From contig NZ_LRUE01000024.1 in assembly GCF_001550135.1 (NCBI RefSeq), forward strand, positions 1-64,000: a stretch of 64,000 nucleotides of DNA, in the 5' to 3' direction. Numbering within the stretch: position 1 is the first letter of the stretch; every line of letters begins with the position of its first letter. This DNA is from Pseudoalteromonas shioyasakiensis (GTDB lineage: Bacteria > Pseudomonadota > Gammaproteobacteria > Enterobacterales > Alteromonadaceae). The translations under genes and the position numbers were made by a program. The notes below the pieces were generated by a model that was not told the origin of the DNA, did not search any database, and saw only the letters and a program-made list of their open reading frames with translations. This document shows, piece by piece, positions 1 to 9,014 of the stretch.

Positions 1-686
<686 letters not shown>

Positions 687-810
687 ACAACGCCAAACGC
701 GTTTTATGACAGCGTAACAGACAGAAGTTAAGAAACTAAAGTAGACATTTACTTGATATCAGATTTCCAGATTTATTAATTTGCTCAGAAGAGCGAATTA
801 AACCAAATTT

Positions 811-928
811 GCTTGGTGACAATAGCGTTTTGGACCCACCTGACCCCATGCCGAACTCAGTAGTGAAACGAAACAGCGCCGATGATAGTGTAGCAGCTGC
901 TATGTGAAAGTAGGTCATCGCCAGGCTC
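811..928 (+). rRNA. rrf: 5S ribosomal RNA, copy 1
   Basis: A full-length 5S rRNA starting near CTTGGTGACAATAGCG and ending near GTCATCGCCAGG. The conserved loop segment CCATGCCGAACTCAG is present. It is the first of two complete 5S genes in the same operon and differs from the second at two positions: C against T in the CAGCTGCTAT segment, and C against A just after GCCAGG. Confidence 0.96.
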
Positions 929-952
929 CTAATTAAAGTGTTAGGTTTCCCA

Positions 953-1013
953 TAGCAGCTGCTATGTGTCTCTCTACCGCTGTGGGCACTTGGTCATATC
1001 CAGGCTCCTAATT
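953..1013 (+). pseudogene. Truncated 5S rRNA tail duplicate
   Basis: The 16 bases TAGCAGCTGCTATGTG at 953-968 repeat the 3' part of the upstream 5S gene exactly. After unrelated sequence, bases 992-1013 again match the 5S tail and its flank (GGTCAT, then CCAGGCTCCTAATT). This looks like the remnant of a further 5S copy, with the middle of the tail replaced. It is not expected to fold as functional 5S RNA. Confidence 0.6.
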
Positions 1014-1014
1014 C

Positions 1015-1074
1015 AGTCGAAAGACTTTAAATTAAGTCGAAAGACTTTAAATTAAGTCGAAAGACTATAAATAA
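1015..1074 (+). repeat. Three tandem 20-bp hairpin repeats in the 5S spacer
   Basis: Three head-to-tail 20-bp units (1015-1034, 1035-1054, 1055-1074) each begin with AGTCGAAAGACT. Each such segment folds as a 4-bp stem closed by a GAAA tetraloop, followed by an A/T-rich tail. The third unit has slightly diverged. They lie between the truncated 5S tail and the second 5S gene, so they are transcribed in the rRNA precursor and could be processing sites or simple slippage products. Confidence 0.85.
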
Positions 1075-1100
1075 AATAATAAGAAAATTGAAAAGAATTT

Positions 1101-1218
1101 TCTTGGTGACAATAGCGTTTTGGACCCACCTGACCCCATGCCGAACTCAGTAGTGAAACGAAACAGCGCCGATGATAGTGTAGCAGTTGCTATGTGAAAG
1201 TAGGTCATCGCCAGGATC
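1101..1218 (+). rRNA. rrf: 5S ribosomal RNA, copy 2
   Basis: A second complete 5S rRNA gene about 290 bp after the first, nearly identical to it. It is the last RNA of the operon, as an intrinsic terminator follows within 15 bp. A tandem second 5S gene in one rrn operon is also known in E. coli (rrnD). Confidence 0.96.
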
Positions 1219-1229
1219 CTATTAAAGAA

Positions 1230-1257
1230 AGCCCGATTCGAAAGAGTCGGGCTTTTT
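1230..1257 (+). terminator. Intrinsic terminator of the rrn operon
   Basis: A 9-bp stem (GCCCGATTC / GAGTCGGGC, one T-G pair) closed by a GAAA loop and followed by six T. It stands directly after the second 5S gene. Confidence 0.93.
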
Positions 1258-1358
1258 TGCGTCTGGGAGCTTTCAGCTTTCAGCCGTCAGACGTCAGCTG
1301 AACTGTGGGGTTGTTTAGTGCAGAGACTCCCTCAGCATTCACTCTGTTCATTCTCCAG

Positions 1359-1390
1359 GTAGGTTGGGTAGAGCGGAGCGAAACCCAACA
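1359..1390 (+). repeat. REP-like element, GTAG head plus GTTGGGT palindrome
   Basis: GTAG is followed by GTTGGGT, a spacer of about 14 bases, and ACCCAAC, which can form a hairpin. A related copy lies inverted at 1781-1812. A GTAG or GGAG head followed by an imperfect palindrome is the described layout of RAYT-associated REP sequences. The assignment is by layout only. Confidence 0.55.
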
Positions 1391-1472
1391 TGAGTTAGCG
1401 AGTTGCAAGTTAGCAAGGGTAAAGTTGAACTGTTAGGTTGTTTAGTACAGAGACTCCCTCAGCAACATCCCC

Positions 1473-1495
1473 GTAGGAGGTACTTCAGTGCCGAA
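1473..1495 (+). repeat. REP-like element, GTAG head (copy A)
   Basis: GTAGGA is followed by a small hairpin GGTAC-TTCA-GTGCC. An identical copy lies at 1584-1606 in the same direction, inside the larger direct repeats of this stretch. Confidence 0.6.
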
Positions 1496-1583
1496 TAGAC
1501 AGGAGACATCAGACGTCAGATATTAGAGGTCAGTTGATCTGTGGGGTTGTTTAGTAAAGAGTCACCCTCAGCAACAAAACCCC

Positions 1584-1648
1584 GTAGGAGGTACTTCAGT
1601 GCCGAATCAGACCATAACAAACACATTCATGGCTAAAGCCATTCCTAC
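1584..1648. repeat. REPIN-like pair of inverted GTAG-headed palindromes
   Basis: A plus-strand REP-like unit (1584-1606, GTAGGA plus hairpin GGTAC-TTCA-GTGCC) faces a minus-strand unit (1628-1648, read as GTAGGA plus hairpin ATGGCT-TT-AGCCAT). Two inverted REPs separated by a short spacer are the layout called a REPIN. The two halves belong to different sequence families, so they may be neighbours by chance. Confidence 0.5.
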
Positions 1649-1660
1649 AAGTACACTTTA

Positions 1661-1723
1661 CCTAGAACCTAGAACCTAGAACCTAGAACCTAGAACCTAG
1701 AGCCTAGAGCCTAGAGCCTAGAG
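1661..1723 (+). repeat. Heptanucleotide microsatellite (nine units)
   Basis: Five units of CCTAGAA are followed by four of CCTAGAG, uninterrupted over 63 bp. No coding frame covers it. Slippage could change its copy number between strains. Confidence 0.95.
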
Positions 1724-1780
1724 TAGAGGGAGACTATTACCCAAAAACCCACACTGCGAGGCTGATCGCTGATAGCTCTG

Positions 1781-1812
1781 TGTTGGGTTTCGCTGCGAAC
1801 TACCCAACCTAC
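1781..1812 (-). repeat. REP-like element, inverted copy of 1359-1390
   Basis: Read on the minus strand it starts with GTAG, continues with GTTGGGT and ends with ACCCAAC, matching the unit at 1359-1390 at most positions. Together the two bracket the microsatellite and the direct repeats. Nothing else is recognisable between here and the next gene. Confidence 0.55.
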
Positions 1813-1949
1813 GCCAGACCCTCAAACTTTACTCTTTCTAACTCGTATCTTTCCCCTTTCTAACTTGTAACTTTACTCTCGCAAACTTGCTTCCCTAACC
1901 TTGTTATGCGATAAAGCGTTTTATATTTGTAATACAATTAAGGTGTACT

Positions 1950-2378
1950 GTGTCTCGTAAGAAAACGACCAAGTCAAAAGGCTCTTCAGGTTTAAATCGT
2001 AAAAATAGTGAAGCATTTATTGCTAAGTTCTCATCTCACCCAGATACGCATCTATGCCCGTCGGGCTTGATGTATAAAGTGATTGATGAAGTTGAAGGGG
2101 AGCGAGTAACAGAGTTTGATACAGTGGTTATTAATCAACGTATTATGCTTGCGGATGGCAATGTGATTGCCGACAGTTATAAAGCGGGTATGCCTGAGGT
2201 GTTCGCTTTATCCGAAGCTATAGAAGGGTTAAGAGAAGGTTTGTTATTAATGAATATCGGTTCTCGCTATGAATTTGTGATCCCTCCAGAGCTTGCTTGG
2301 GGTAAAAAAGGCAACGGTGGCAAGATTGGCGCAAATGCAGTGCTACATTTTGACGTTCGTTTAATGCGTTTAGCTTAA
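1950..2378 (+). CDS. FKBP-type peptidyl-prolyl cis-trans isomerase
   Basis: A 142-residue protein with a lysine- and serine-rich start and a single FKBP domain over roughly residues 40-142. It would catalyse cis-trans isomerisation of prolyl bonds, probably in the cytoplasm because no signal peptide is visible. The family pattern near the C-terminus is present (IPPELAWG, then NAVLHFDVRL). GTG at 1950 is chosen as start: AAGG lies a few bases upstream and no ATG is available in the N-terminal part. It is monocistronic, after a repeat-rich gene-free stretch and 84 bp before cobC. The client is unknown. Confidence 0.85.
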   Translation: MSRKKTTKSKGSSGLNRKNSEAFIAKFSSHPDTHLCPSGLMYKVIDEVEGERVTEFDTVVINQRIMLADGNVIADSYKAGMPEVFALSEAIEGLREGLLLMNIGSRYEFVIPPELAWGKKGNGGKIGANAVLHFDVRLMRLA

Positions 2379-2462
2379 CTCTCTGAGTATAGTTCCCTTA
2401 GCATAAGTCGACAGAGTACTTAAAACGCGTTAACGTTCACTATTGGTTTACTGAGGAACATT

Positions 2463-3080
2463 ATGGGCGCAATTACTTCACGAGTTTACTTTCTTCGCCA
2501 TGGCGAAATCGCTACACCTGGAATTCTTTCTGGGCAAATCGATGTCGGTTTATCTGAGCAAGGCCTTGAACAAATGCGCCAAGCCTCTGCTGAGTTCATA
2601 AATTTAAATGCCATATATAGTTCACCGCTAAAGCGTTGCTCAGTCCACGCTGATTATTTAGCAAATCAATACTCACTGAATGTACAGTATTATAACGCGC
2701 TAAAAGAGTTTAATTTTGGTGATTGGGATGGCCAAGACTACCAACAGCTTTGGCAGCAAACGAGTAAACCTCATATCGGTGATTTTTGGCAGCATCCTTG
2801 GCAAGTAAAAGTCCCCAATGGTGAATCTATGGCAGACTTTTACGCTCGGGTAGAGGCATGGTGGCAAACATTTTTACAATCACTGTATGAATCTAAGCAT
2901 GAACAGTCATTGGTAATAAGTCATGCTGGGGTGATTAAACAAATCCTTGCTATTGTTTGTCAGATGCCAAAACAATCAGCCACGCATTTAAATGTTTTTC
3001 ATCTTCCTTATGCAGGGCTTATTACACTCGATGTATATATAGATGAACAAGGACAAGCTTGGCCTAAAATTGTTTTTTAG
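2463..3080 (+). CDS. cobC: Alpha-ribazole phosphatase-like histidine phosphatase
   Basis: A 205-residue histidine phosphatase with the phosphohistidine motif LRHGE near residue 12 and the second catalytic histidine in VISHAGV near residue 153. CobC-type enzymes remove the phosphate from alpha-ribazole 5'-phosphate in cobalamin nucleotide-loop assembly. The B12 role is inferred from its position next to a cobalamin riboswitch and salvage operon, since family members with other substrates look alike. It lies upstream of the riboswitch, so the riboswitch should not control it. TGAGGAAC precedes the ATG. Confidence 0.82.
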   Translation: MGAITSRVYFLRHGEIATPGILSGQIDVGLSEQGLEQMRQASAEFINLNAIYSSPLKRCSVHADYLANQYSLNVQYYNALKEFNFGDWDGQDYQQLWQQTSKPHIGDFWQHPWQVKVPNGESMADFYARVEAWWQTFLQSLYESKHEQSLVISHAGVIKQILAIVCQMPKQSATHLNVFHLPYAGLITLDVYIDEQGQAWPKIVF

Positions 3081-3124
3081 CCATCTAGAGCGATATTCAT
3101 TGAATTATTTACTTAGCCCGCCAT

Positions 3125-3216
3125 AATACTCATATGCTATGGAATGGAGTGAAATTCTCCAGCTGTTCCCGCAACTGTGATCCATCTAAATAATGGTCAG
3201 CCAGATACTTAGCACT
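3125..3216 (+). promoter_or_regulatory. Cobalamin riboswitch
   Basis: The conserved core is clear: GGAGTGAAATTCTCC is followed by GCTGTTCCCGCAACTGTGA, and after a short variable arm by GTCAGCCAGATACTTAGCAC, equivalent to the GTCAGGA-ACC segment of the class. It sits in the leader of the corrinoid operon and is expected to lower expression when adenosylcobalamin is plentiful. No strong terminator hairpin follows, so control may be on translation of the first gene, which has a non-ATG start. Both ends are approximate. Confidence 0.9.
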
Positions 3217-3311
3217 AACAACTAATCATCGAGCGGGTCAACTCACATCATTTTCTGGTACTTACCAGTGTTTTCTTGTGCGTTGTGATTACTCGCCAAG
3301 AGAGAATAAGC

Positions 3312-4142
3312 TTGCAACAAAATAGCCTTAGCGCTGCGCCATTAATATCAGTGTCTGATTTAAGTTGGGGTACTGCGAATAAAACTATACTTAAATCAAT
3401 TAACCTTGAGTTAAAAGCAGGGCAATTTATCGGTCTACTCGGCCCTAATGGTGCGGGTAAATCAAGCTTGCTGCGTTGTCTTTATCGTTACTTGAAACCT
3501 CAGCAAGGGGTTGTGCTGCTAAGCGGTCAAGATATTTGGCAAATCAGTGCTGATGAATATGCAAAGCAGGTTGCAGTGGTTTTACAAGAGTCTCCATCGC
3601 AGTTTAATTTGTCTTTGTTCGATGTAGTGAGTTTAGGCTTAACACCTCATAAGCGACTTTTCAGCGCCACGTCTGCCAAGGATAAGCAGCGTATTTTTCA
3701 AGCGATTGAGCAGGTTGGTTTATCTCATCACAGTGAACAAGCATTTGATTCGCTCTCAGGTGGCGAAAAGCAAAGAGCGCTTATTGCACGCTCTATCGTA
3801 CAACAACCTAAGTTGCTCATCATGGATGAGCCTACCAGCCACCTTGATGTTAAATACCAAATTCAAATAATGGAGTTAGCAAAGTCCCTTGATTTGACTG
3901 TGCTTGCCTCTTTCCATGATTTAAATCTTGCTGCGAGTTTATGTGATGAATTATTGGTGATTGATGAAGGGTGTTTGGTTTGTCAGGGACAACCAAAAGC
4001 GGTGCTAACAGAGCAGCTTTTGAGTGATGTATTTGGTGTCTGCGCAGCGGTATCTGCTCACCCGCAATCAAGCTCTGATAAGTTTATTCCGCACATCACT
4101 TATTTTTATGGTTATCAGACACAGGAGCATCAAAATGACTGA
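3312..4142 (+). CDS. btuD: Vitamin B12 ABC transporter, ATP-binding protein
   Basis: The cytoplasmic ATPase of a corrinoid importer. Walker A GPNGAGKSS, the ABC signature LSGGEKQR and Walker B LLIMDEPTSHLD are all present. The start is uncertain because the frame has no ATG near its beginning. TTG at 3312 has AAGAGAG seven bases upstream, whereas TTG at 3276 and GTG at 3285 have no recognisable ribosome site. It is the first gene after the cobalamin riboswitch and overlaps btuC by 8 bp. Heme and siderophore importers have similar ATPases; the neighbours decide for B12. Confidence 0.88.
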   Translation: MQQNSLSAAPLISVSDLSWGTANKTILKSINLELKAGQFIGLLGPNGAGKSSLLRCLYRYLKPQQGVVLLSGQDIWQISADEYAKQVAVVLQESPSQFNLSLFDVVSLGLTPHKRLFSATSAKDKQRIFQAIEQVGLSHHSEQAFDSLSGGEKQRALIARSIVQQPKLLIMDEPTSHLDVKYQIQIMELAKSLDLTVLASFHDLNLAASLCDELLVIDEGCLVCQGQPKAVLTEQLLSDVFGVCAAVSAHPQSSSDKFIPHITYFYGYQTQEHQND

Positions 4143-5124
4143 TGCAATGCGTTTAAGTATCTGTGTTGTCGTAGGGCTTATTAGTTGTTTTTTAGCATTG
4201 AGCTTTGGTGCTGCAAATACGCCACTGAGTGATGTTTTTAATGGTTTGTTTAGCCAAGGTAGCGATGAATTTGTGCAGCGTATTATCTGGCAGTTGCGTA
4301 TGCCAAGAACGGTGCTGGCATTTTTAGCTGGTTCTGGGCTTGCCCTTGCAGGATTAATTTTGCAGACCGTAACCCGAAACCCGCTTGCTGATCCTTACTT
4401 GTTTGGTATTTCTTCTGGGGCTTCATTTGGTGTGGTGTGCTTTATAGCCCTAACCGGTGTGAGTTTTGGCTTTAGTATGTCAGTTGCAGCATTTGCCGGA
4501 AGCTTACTTTCTATGCTGTTGCTTATTGCTATTGCAGGGCGTCGCCATGTTGGCCAAGTTGAGGCCATGTTACTTGCTGGTGTTGCTCTATCTTTCTTAT
4601 TTAGTGCTCTGACTAGTCTGCTGCTTTATTTTAGTGATCCACAAGCCATCACCGCCATTTTGTTTTGGACGATGGGCAGTTTTTCTCGTGCCCAGTGGGA
4701 CACTCTTTGGCTGCCATTTACCGTTATTATCGCCTGCATGACACTGATGATTGCATTTCGTCGTCAACTTAATGCAATGCTGCTTGGTGATGAAAGTGCT
4801 GCAACCTTGGGTATTCATGTGCAGCGCTTTCGGATCATGATGCTGCTGCTAAGTTCATTGATCACAGCGGTGCTTGTTGCTATGTGTGGAGGCGTTGGTT
4901 TTGTCGGCCTGATGATCCCACATATTGTGCGCTACTTTTCACCGCAAGGCAGCAGCCATAACTTAGTTATGACATCCTTGGTCGGAGGTATTTTTATGGT
5001 GTGGGTAGATGTGTTATGCCGAACCCTATTGAATAACCAAGAACTACCCGTAGGTGTGATCACAGCCGCTATCGGTAGCGTGTTCTTTTTATTCTTACTT
5101 TATTTTCGTAAACAGAGCAGGTAG
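4135..5124 (+). CDS. btuC: Vitamin B12 ABC transporter, permease
   Basis: A FecCD/BtuC-type permease of 329 residues with about nine or ten hydrophobic helices. The family signature RNPLADPYLFGISSGA lies near residue 80, and the coupling region around GFVGLMIPHIVR is present. It forms the membrane channel that moves corrinoids from BtuF into the cytoplasm using BtuD. ATG at 4135 is preferred to an upstream in-frame ATG because AGGAG stands 7 bp before it and it begins at the end of btuD. Three bases separate it from cobT. Confidence 0.92.
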   Translation: MTDAMRLSICVVVGLISCFLALSFGAANTPLSDVFNGLFSQGSDEFVQRIIWQLRMPRTVLAFLAGSGLALAGLILQTVTRNPLADPYLFGISSGASFGVVCFIALTGVSFGFSMSVAAFAGSLLSMLLLIAIAGRRHVGQVEAMLLAGVALSFLFSALTSLLLYFSDPQAITAILFWTMGSFSRAQWDTLWLPFTVIIACMTLMIAFRRQLNAMLLGDESAATLGIHVQRFRIMMLLLSSLITAVLVAMCGGVGFVGLMIPHIVRYFSPQGSSHNLVMTSLVGGIFMVWVDVLCRTLLNNQELPVGVITAAIGSVFFLFLLYFRKQSR

Positions 5125-5127
5125 CGA

Positions 5128-6189
5128 ATGTTTAATATCATGCCTATTAATCAGCAGTTTTCAGCTGTAATTCAACAAAAAATAGACCTTAAAACAAAGC
5201 CGTTAGGCGCTTTGGGTCAGCTTGAAAGTTGTGCTAAACAATTAACGCTTATTTTTTCAAAGCAACTTGATAGTGAGCAGGCGCTAGTTGCCTTTAAACC
5301 GGTTATTTCAAACCCTTCTCTAGTTATATTTGCAGGCGATCATGGTGTGGCAAGCCAAGGTGTGTCGATTGCTCCTAGCAGCGTTACATCACAAATGGTG
5401 GCAAACTTTGCAGCAGGAGGTGCAGCGATTAATGTATTTTGTCGCCAGCTTGGCTGGCAGCTAGAAGTTGTTGACGCTGGAACATTCAGTACTTCACACG
5501 ATAAAAGTGTGCATAACCAGCGTTTAGGTGAAATCACTGCACCACTGAATACTGAAATGGCCATGTCACTTAGCCAGGTTGAAAAAGGGTTTGCATTAGC
5601 CAAGCAGCGAGTTTATTCACTCTATGAGCAAGGTTGTAATACCATCGCCTTTGGTGAGATGGGCATTGGCAATACCACAAGTGCAGCGGCATTAATGGCT
5701 GCCTTGTTGTCGTTACCAGCCAGCCAGTGTGTTGGTAAAGGCACTGGTGTGAGCGACGAGGTTGTTGCTAAAAAAATCAAGGTTGTTGAGCAAGCCCTCC
5801 AATTGCATCAAGCTCACTTAGATGACCCACTAATGACACTCGCTGCATTAGGCGGTTTTGAAATTGTTCAGATCACCGGTGCCATTTTAGCTGCTGCGGA
5901 GCTCGGCATGGCGGTGATCGTGGATGGCTTTATTTGTACTGCAGCAGCGCTTGTTGCAACTCGCATTAATGCAAACGCTCGCGATTACATGATATTTGCT
6001 CATGCCTCTGATGAACAAGGGCACAAAGCAATGCTCAATGCCTTGCATGCAGCACCTTTATTGCAGCTTGATTTACGTTTAGGAGAGGGCACAGGTGCTG
6101 CGCTTGCTTTACCTTTACTGCAAGCATCTTTGGCGTTTTATAATGACATGGCAAGTTTTGCCGATGCTAATGTTGAGCAAGTTGTCTGA
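5128..6189 (+). CDS. cobT: Nicotinate-nucleotide--dimethylbenzimidazole phosphoribosyltransferase
   Basis: A CobT enzyme of 353 residues, the usual length. It transfers phosphoribose from nicotinate mononucleotide to 5,6-dimethylbenzimidazole to give alpha-ribazole phosphate, the lower ligand of B12. Typical segments are [10 protein letters not shown] near the start, FAGDHGVA near residue 70 and [12 protein letters not shown] near residue 175. Its product is the substrate of CobC-type phosphatase and CobS. One base separates its stop from the cobS start. Confidence 0.95.
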   Translation: MFNIMPINQQFSAVIQQKIDLKTKPLGALGQLESCAKQLTLIFSKQLDSEQALVAFKPVISNPSLVIFAGDHGVASQGVSIAPSSVTSQMVANFAAGGAAINVFCRQLGWQLEVVDAGTFSTSHDKSVHNQRLGEITAPLNTEMAMSLSQVEKGFALAKQRVYSLYEQGCNTIAFGEMGIGNTTSAAALMAALLSLPASQCVGKGTGVSDEVVAKKIKVVEQALQLHQAHLDDPLMTLAALGGFEIVQITGAILAAAELGMAVIVDGFICTAAALVATRINANARDYMIFAHASDEQGHKAMLNALHAAPLLQLDLRLGEGTGAALALPLLQASLAFYNDMASFADANVEQVV

Positions 6190-6190
6190 T

Positions 6191-6997
6191 ATGAGCGATG
6201 AACAACACACTTCTGACTCTACCCCAAGTCAGCTTCAACTATTTTTACTGGCGCTTAGTTTTTTAACGCGTATCCCCGTTAAGTTAAACTTTGCAGTATC
6301 GAGTCAGGCACTCAATCAGGCCAGCCGTTATTTTTCATTGGTCGGTGTGTTATTAGGTGTACTTTTAGCGCTGAGTTTTTTACTGCTAAGTTGGTTATTC
6401 CCTGCAGCCATTGCAGTCGCGTTAGTTATGGCGTTTAGCTTGATAATCACAGGGGCATTTCATGAAGATGGCCTTGCAGATGTCTGGGATGGCTTTGGTG
6501 GTGGTTGGCAAGTAGCAGATAAGCTGAGCATTATGAAAGATAGTCGCTTAGGTACCTATGGTGCTGCGGCGTTAGTGATGGCCTTATTAATTAAGTACCA
6601 AACACTCGTTGCACTTAGCGAGGTAACCAGTACTGTGATTATTGCACTTGTTTTAGGGCAAAGCTTGAGCCGGGTTGTTGCAACAAGCTTAATTGCAGAT
6701 ATGGACTATGTAAGTCAGGACGCCACATCTAAAGTAAAACCAATTGCGATGCATTTAAGCACGCAAAGTTATCAAATACTGCTAGCAACTGGCGGTGCGG
6801 TGTTAGCAGTAGCATGGTTGTTTTTTGGCTTCACTCTAGGGCAATTATTAATACTCATCAGTGTGCTTTTTGTTACTCGTTTACTATTAAAGCGTTGGTT
6901 TGAAAAGCAGTTATCTGGCTATACCGGTGATTGCTTAGGAGCAGCCCAGCAAGTGACAGAGCTTGTTACCTACCTTTGCTTGGTGAGCTTATTATGA
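6191..6997 (+). CDS. cobS: Adenosylcobinamide-GDP ribazoletransferase (cobalamin synthase)
   Basis: An integral membrane enzyme of 268 residues that joins adenosylcobinamide-GDP to alpha-ribazole, the last step in cobalamin assembly. The early motif ALSFLTRIPV and the acidic segment GAFHEDGLADVWDGFGGG, a likely metal-binding active site, are conserved. Several hydrophobic helices follow. ATG at 6191 is chosen because it lies one base after the cobT stop; an upstream in-frame ATG would overlap cobT by about 95 bp. The stop overlaps the cobU start as ATGA. Confidence 0.94.
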   Translation: MSDEQHTSDSTPSQLQLFLLALSFLTRIPVKLNFAVSSQALNQASRYFSLVGVLLGVLLALSFLLLSWLFPAAIAVALVMAFSLIITGAFHEDGLADVWDGFGGGWQVADKLSIMKDSRLGTYGAAALVMALLIKYQTLVALSEVTSTVIIALVLGQSLSRVVATSLIADMDYVSQDATSKVKPIAMHLSTQSYQILLATGGAVLAVAWLFFGFTLGQLLILISVLFVTRLLLKRWFEKQLSGYTGDCLGAAQQVTELVTYLCLVSLL

Positions 6998-7521
6998 GCC
7001 AGCAACATACTTTAATTTTAGGCGGTGCTCGCAGCGGTAAAAGCCGTTTTGCTGAGCAGCTGGCAACAGATTCAAACAAGCCGCTTATCTACATCGCCAC
7101 AGCCAATGCGGCTGATGAAGAAATGACAGCCCGAATTAATAGGCATCAAGCTGAGAGGGCTAAGCATTGGCAACTTGTTGAAGAGCCTTTGTATTTGGCT
7201 AAAGCACTACAACAACACAGCCAAGCTGAAAACTGTATTTTAGTGGATTGTTTAACCCTTTGGTTGAGTAATTGCCTATGCCAGCAGGGGGAAGCATTTT
7301 GGCTTGAGCAAAAAGCGGCCTTACTCGATGTGCTATCGCAATTGCCGGGTGAGGTGATTTTTGTCAGCAATGAAGTGGGTCATGGCATTGTGCCGCTCGG
7401 TGAATTAAGCCGTCAGTTTGTTGATCATTCAGGCTGGTTGCATCAAGCCTTAGCACAGCAAGTTGCACGTGTTGAGTTTGTGATTGCAGGTCTTGCACAA
7501 ACCTTAAAAAGAGAGCAATGA
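6994..7521 (+). CDS. cobU: Adenosylcobinamide kinase / guanylyltransferase
   Basis: A bifunctional enzyme of 175 residues that phosphorylates adenosylcobinamide and then transfers GMP to it, making the substrate of CobS. The P-loop [12 protein letters not shown] lies near residues 8-19, and the segment EVGHGIVP near residue 125 is characteristic. ATG at 6994 overlaps the cobS stop and is preferred to a longer in-frame start inside cobS. Its own stop overlaps the cobQ start as ATGA, indicating translational coupling. Confidence 0.95.
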   Translation: MSQQHTLILGGARSGKSRFAEQLATDSNKPLIYIATANAADEEMTARINRHQAERAKHWQLVEEPLYLAKALQQHSQAENCILVDCLTLWLSNCLCQQGEAFWLEQKAALLDVLSQLPGEVIFVSNEVGHGIVPLGELSRQFVDHSGWLHQALAQQVARVEFVIAGLAQTLKREQ

Positions 7522-9005
7522 TGAAAACATTAATGGTGCAAGGCACGACCTCAGATGCAGGTAAAAGTACTCTTGTAGCAGCACTTTGCCGGATCTTTGC
7601 TGAGCGAGGCATAAAGGTTGCGCCCTTTAAGCCACAAAATATGGCATTAAATAGTGCTGTAACCGCAGATGGTGGCGAGATAGGTCGCGCACAAGCTTTG
7701 CAAGCTGTAGCGGCAAAAGTGCCCGCAGAAGTCGATTTTAACCCTATCTTATTAAAACCTAATAGCGATACCGGAGCGCAGGTAATCGTTCATGGTAAAG
7801 CGCTGTCGAATATGGAAGCGGGCAGTTATCACGACTACAAAAAAGTGGCGATGGATGCTGTTCTTACTTCGCAGCAGCGCTTAAGTGAGCGTTTTGAATT
7901 ACTGGTTGTTGAAGGTGCTGGGAGCCCTGCAGAAATTAACCTGCGCGAAAACGACATTGCCAATATGGGTTACGCTGAGGCGGTAGATTGCCCGGTGATC
8001 ATTATTGCAGATATCGACAAAGGCGGTGTGTTTGCCCATTTAGTTGGAACGTTAGCCTTGTTGTCTGAGTCGGAGCAAGCGCGCGTTAAAGGCTTTGTGA
8101 TTAATCGTTTTCGGGGCGATATAGCGTTATTACAAGGCGGCCTTGATTGGTTAGAGCAATACACCAATAAGCCAGTGCTTGGGGTATTACCTTATTTACA
8201 TGACTTAGCACTAGATGCTGAAGATGCCGTTGCTATAACTAATCAGGTCGATAAACCGCAATTACGCATAGCAGTGCTGCTACTTCCTCATATCAGTAAT
8301 CACACAGACTTTGATGCACTGCGATTACAATCAGAAATCGATTTACAGTATGTACGTCATACTCAGGCTATTCCAAGTGTTGATCTGATTATTATACCGG
8401 GCAGTAAAAATGTACTCAGCGATTTAGCGTTTTTAAAAAATGAAGGTTGGCATAAACAAATAACACGTCACTTGCGTTATGGCGGTAAAGTGCTCGGAAT
8501 ATGTGGTGGGCTGCAGATGTTAGGCAACTACCTTGCAGATCCACATGCTGTGGAGTCTAATTTAGGCAGCGCAGCAGGGCTAGGGCTTGCTGACTTTGAA
8601 ACGCAATTAGGGCAACAAAAAGTACTAAGCCAAGTCTCTGGTATTCTTCATTTAAACAATAGCGATAAAGTAATTTCAGGTTATGAAATTCACGCCGGGA
8701 TTAGTCAAGGTCCGGCACTTGAAAAGCCATTTTTGAGCTTTAATGATCACCCAAGTGGATTCAAAGTAGATGGTTTTATTAGTGATGATAACCAAATAGC
8801 AGGTACTTACTTACATGGCTTGTTCGATACCCCTGAGGGCGTATCTGAGCTAATAACTTGGCTTGCAACAAATAGCCAAATAAAGCCAATTGATATTAAC
8901 TTAAACCGTGAACAGCAGTTAAGCCGTTTAGCTAGTGTAGTAGCAGAGAATCTCGATATTGAACAAATCATCAATATTTATGAGAACTTCAATTTAGAGA
9001 CATAA
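7518..9005 (+). CDS. cobQ: Cobyric acid synthase
   Basis: A glutamine-dependent amidotransferase of 495 residues that adds amide groups to adenosylcobyrinic acid a,c-diamide to give cobyric acid. The N-terminal synthetase domain begins with [12 protein letters not shown] and [10 protein letters not shown]. The C-terminal glutaminase domain has the cysteine in [10 protein letters not shown] near residue 330 and a late histidine in LHGLFDT. Its presence in a salvage operon without early ring-synthesis genes or cbiB in the window is notable. The ATG overlaps the cobU stop, and nine bases separate it from cobO. Confidence 0.95.
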   Translation: MMKTLMVQGTTSDAGKSTLVAALCRIFAERGIKVAPFKPQNMALNSAVTADGGEIGRAQALQAVAAKVPAEVDFNPILLKPNSDTGAQVIVHGKALSNMEAGSYHDYKKVAMDAVLTSQQRLSERFELLVVEGAGSPAEINLRENDIANMGYAEAVDCPVIIIADIDKGGVFAHLVGTLALLSESEQARVKGFVINRFRGDIALLQGGLDWLEQYTNKPVLGVLPYLHDLALDAEDAVAITNQVDKPQLRIAVLLLPHISNHTDFDALRLQSEIDLQYVRHTQAIPSVDLIIIPGSKNVLSDLAFLKNEGWHKQITRHLRYGGKVLGICGGLQMLGNYLADPHAVESNLGSAAGLGLADFETQLGQQKVLSQVSGILHLNNSDKVISGYEIHAGISQGPALEKPFLSFNDHPSGFKVDGFISDDNQIAGTYLHGLFDTPEGVSELITWLATNSQIKPIDINLNREQQLSRLASVVAENLDIEQIINIYENFNLET

Positions 9006-9014
9006 GGAACAACA

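Larger units (their letters stand above)
1296..1607 (+). repeat. Direct repeats of about 40-75 bp downstream of the rrn operon
   Basis: Three related blocks start near 1296, 1423 and 1532. All share a segment close to GGTTGTTTAGTRCAGAG followed by CCCTCAGCA. The second and third continue into the same palindromic segment GTAGGAGGTACTTCAGTGCC; the first is shorter. The surrounding sequence up to 1940 has no credible gene. Confidence 0.8.

Noticed and set aside
4024-4134. Longer BtuC starting at 4024
   Set aside because: It would overlap btuD by 119 bp; ATG 4135 has AGGAG at the right distance.
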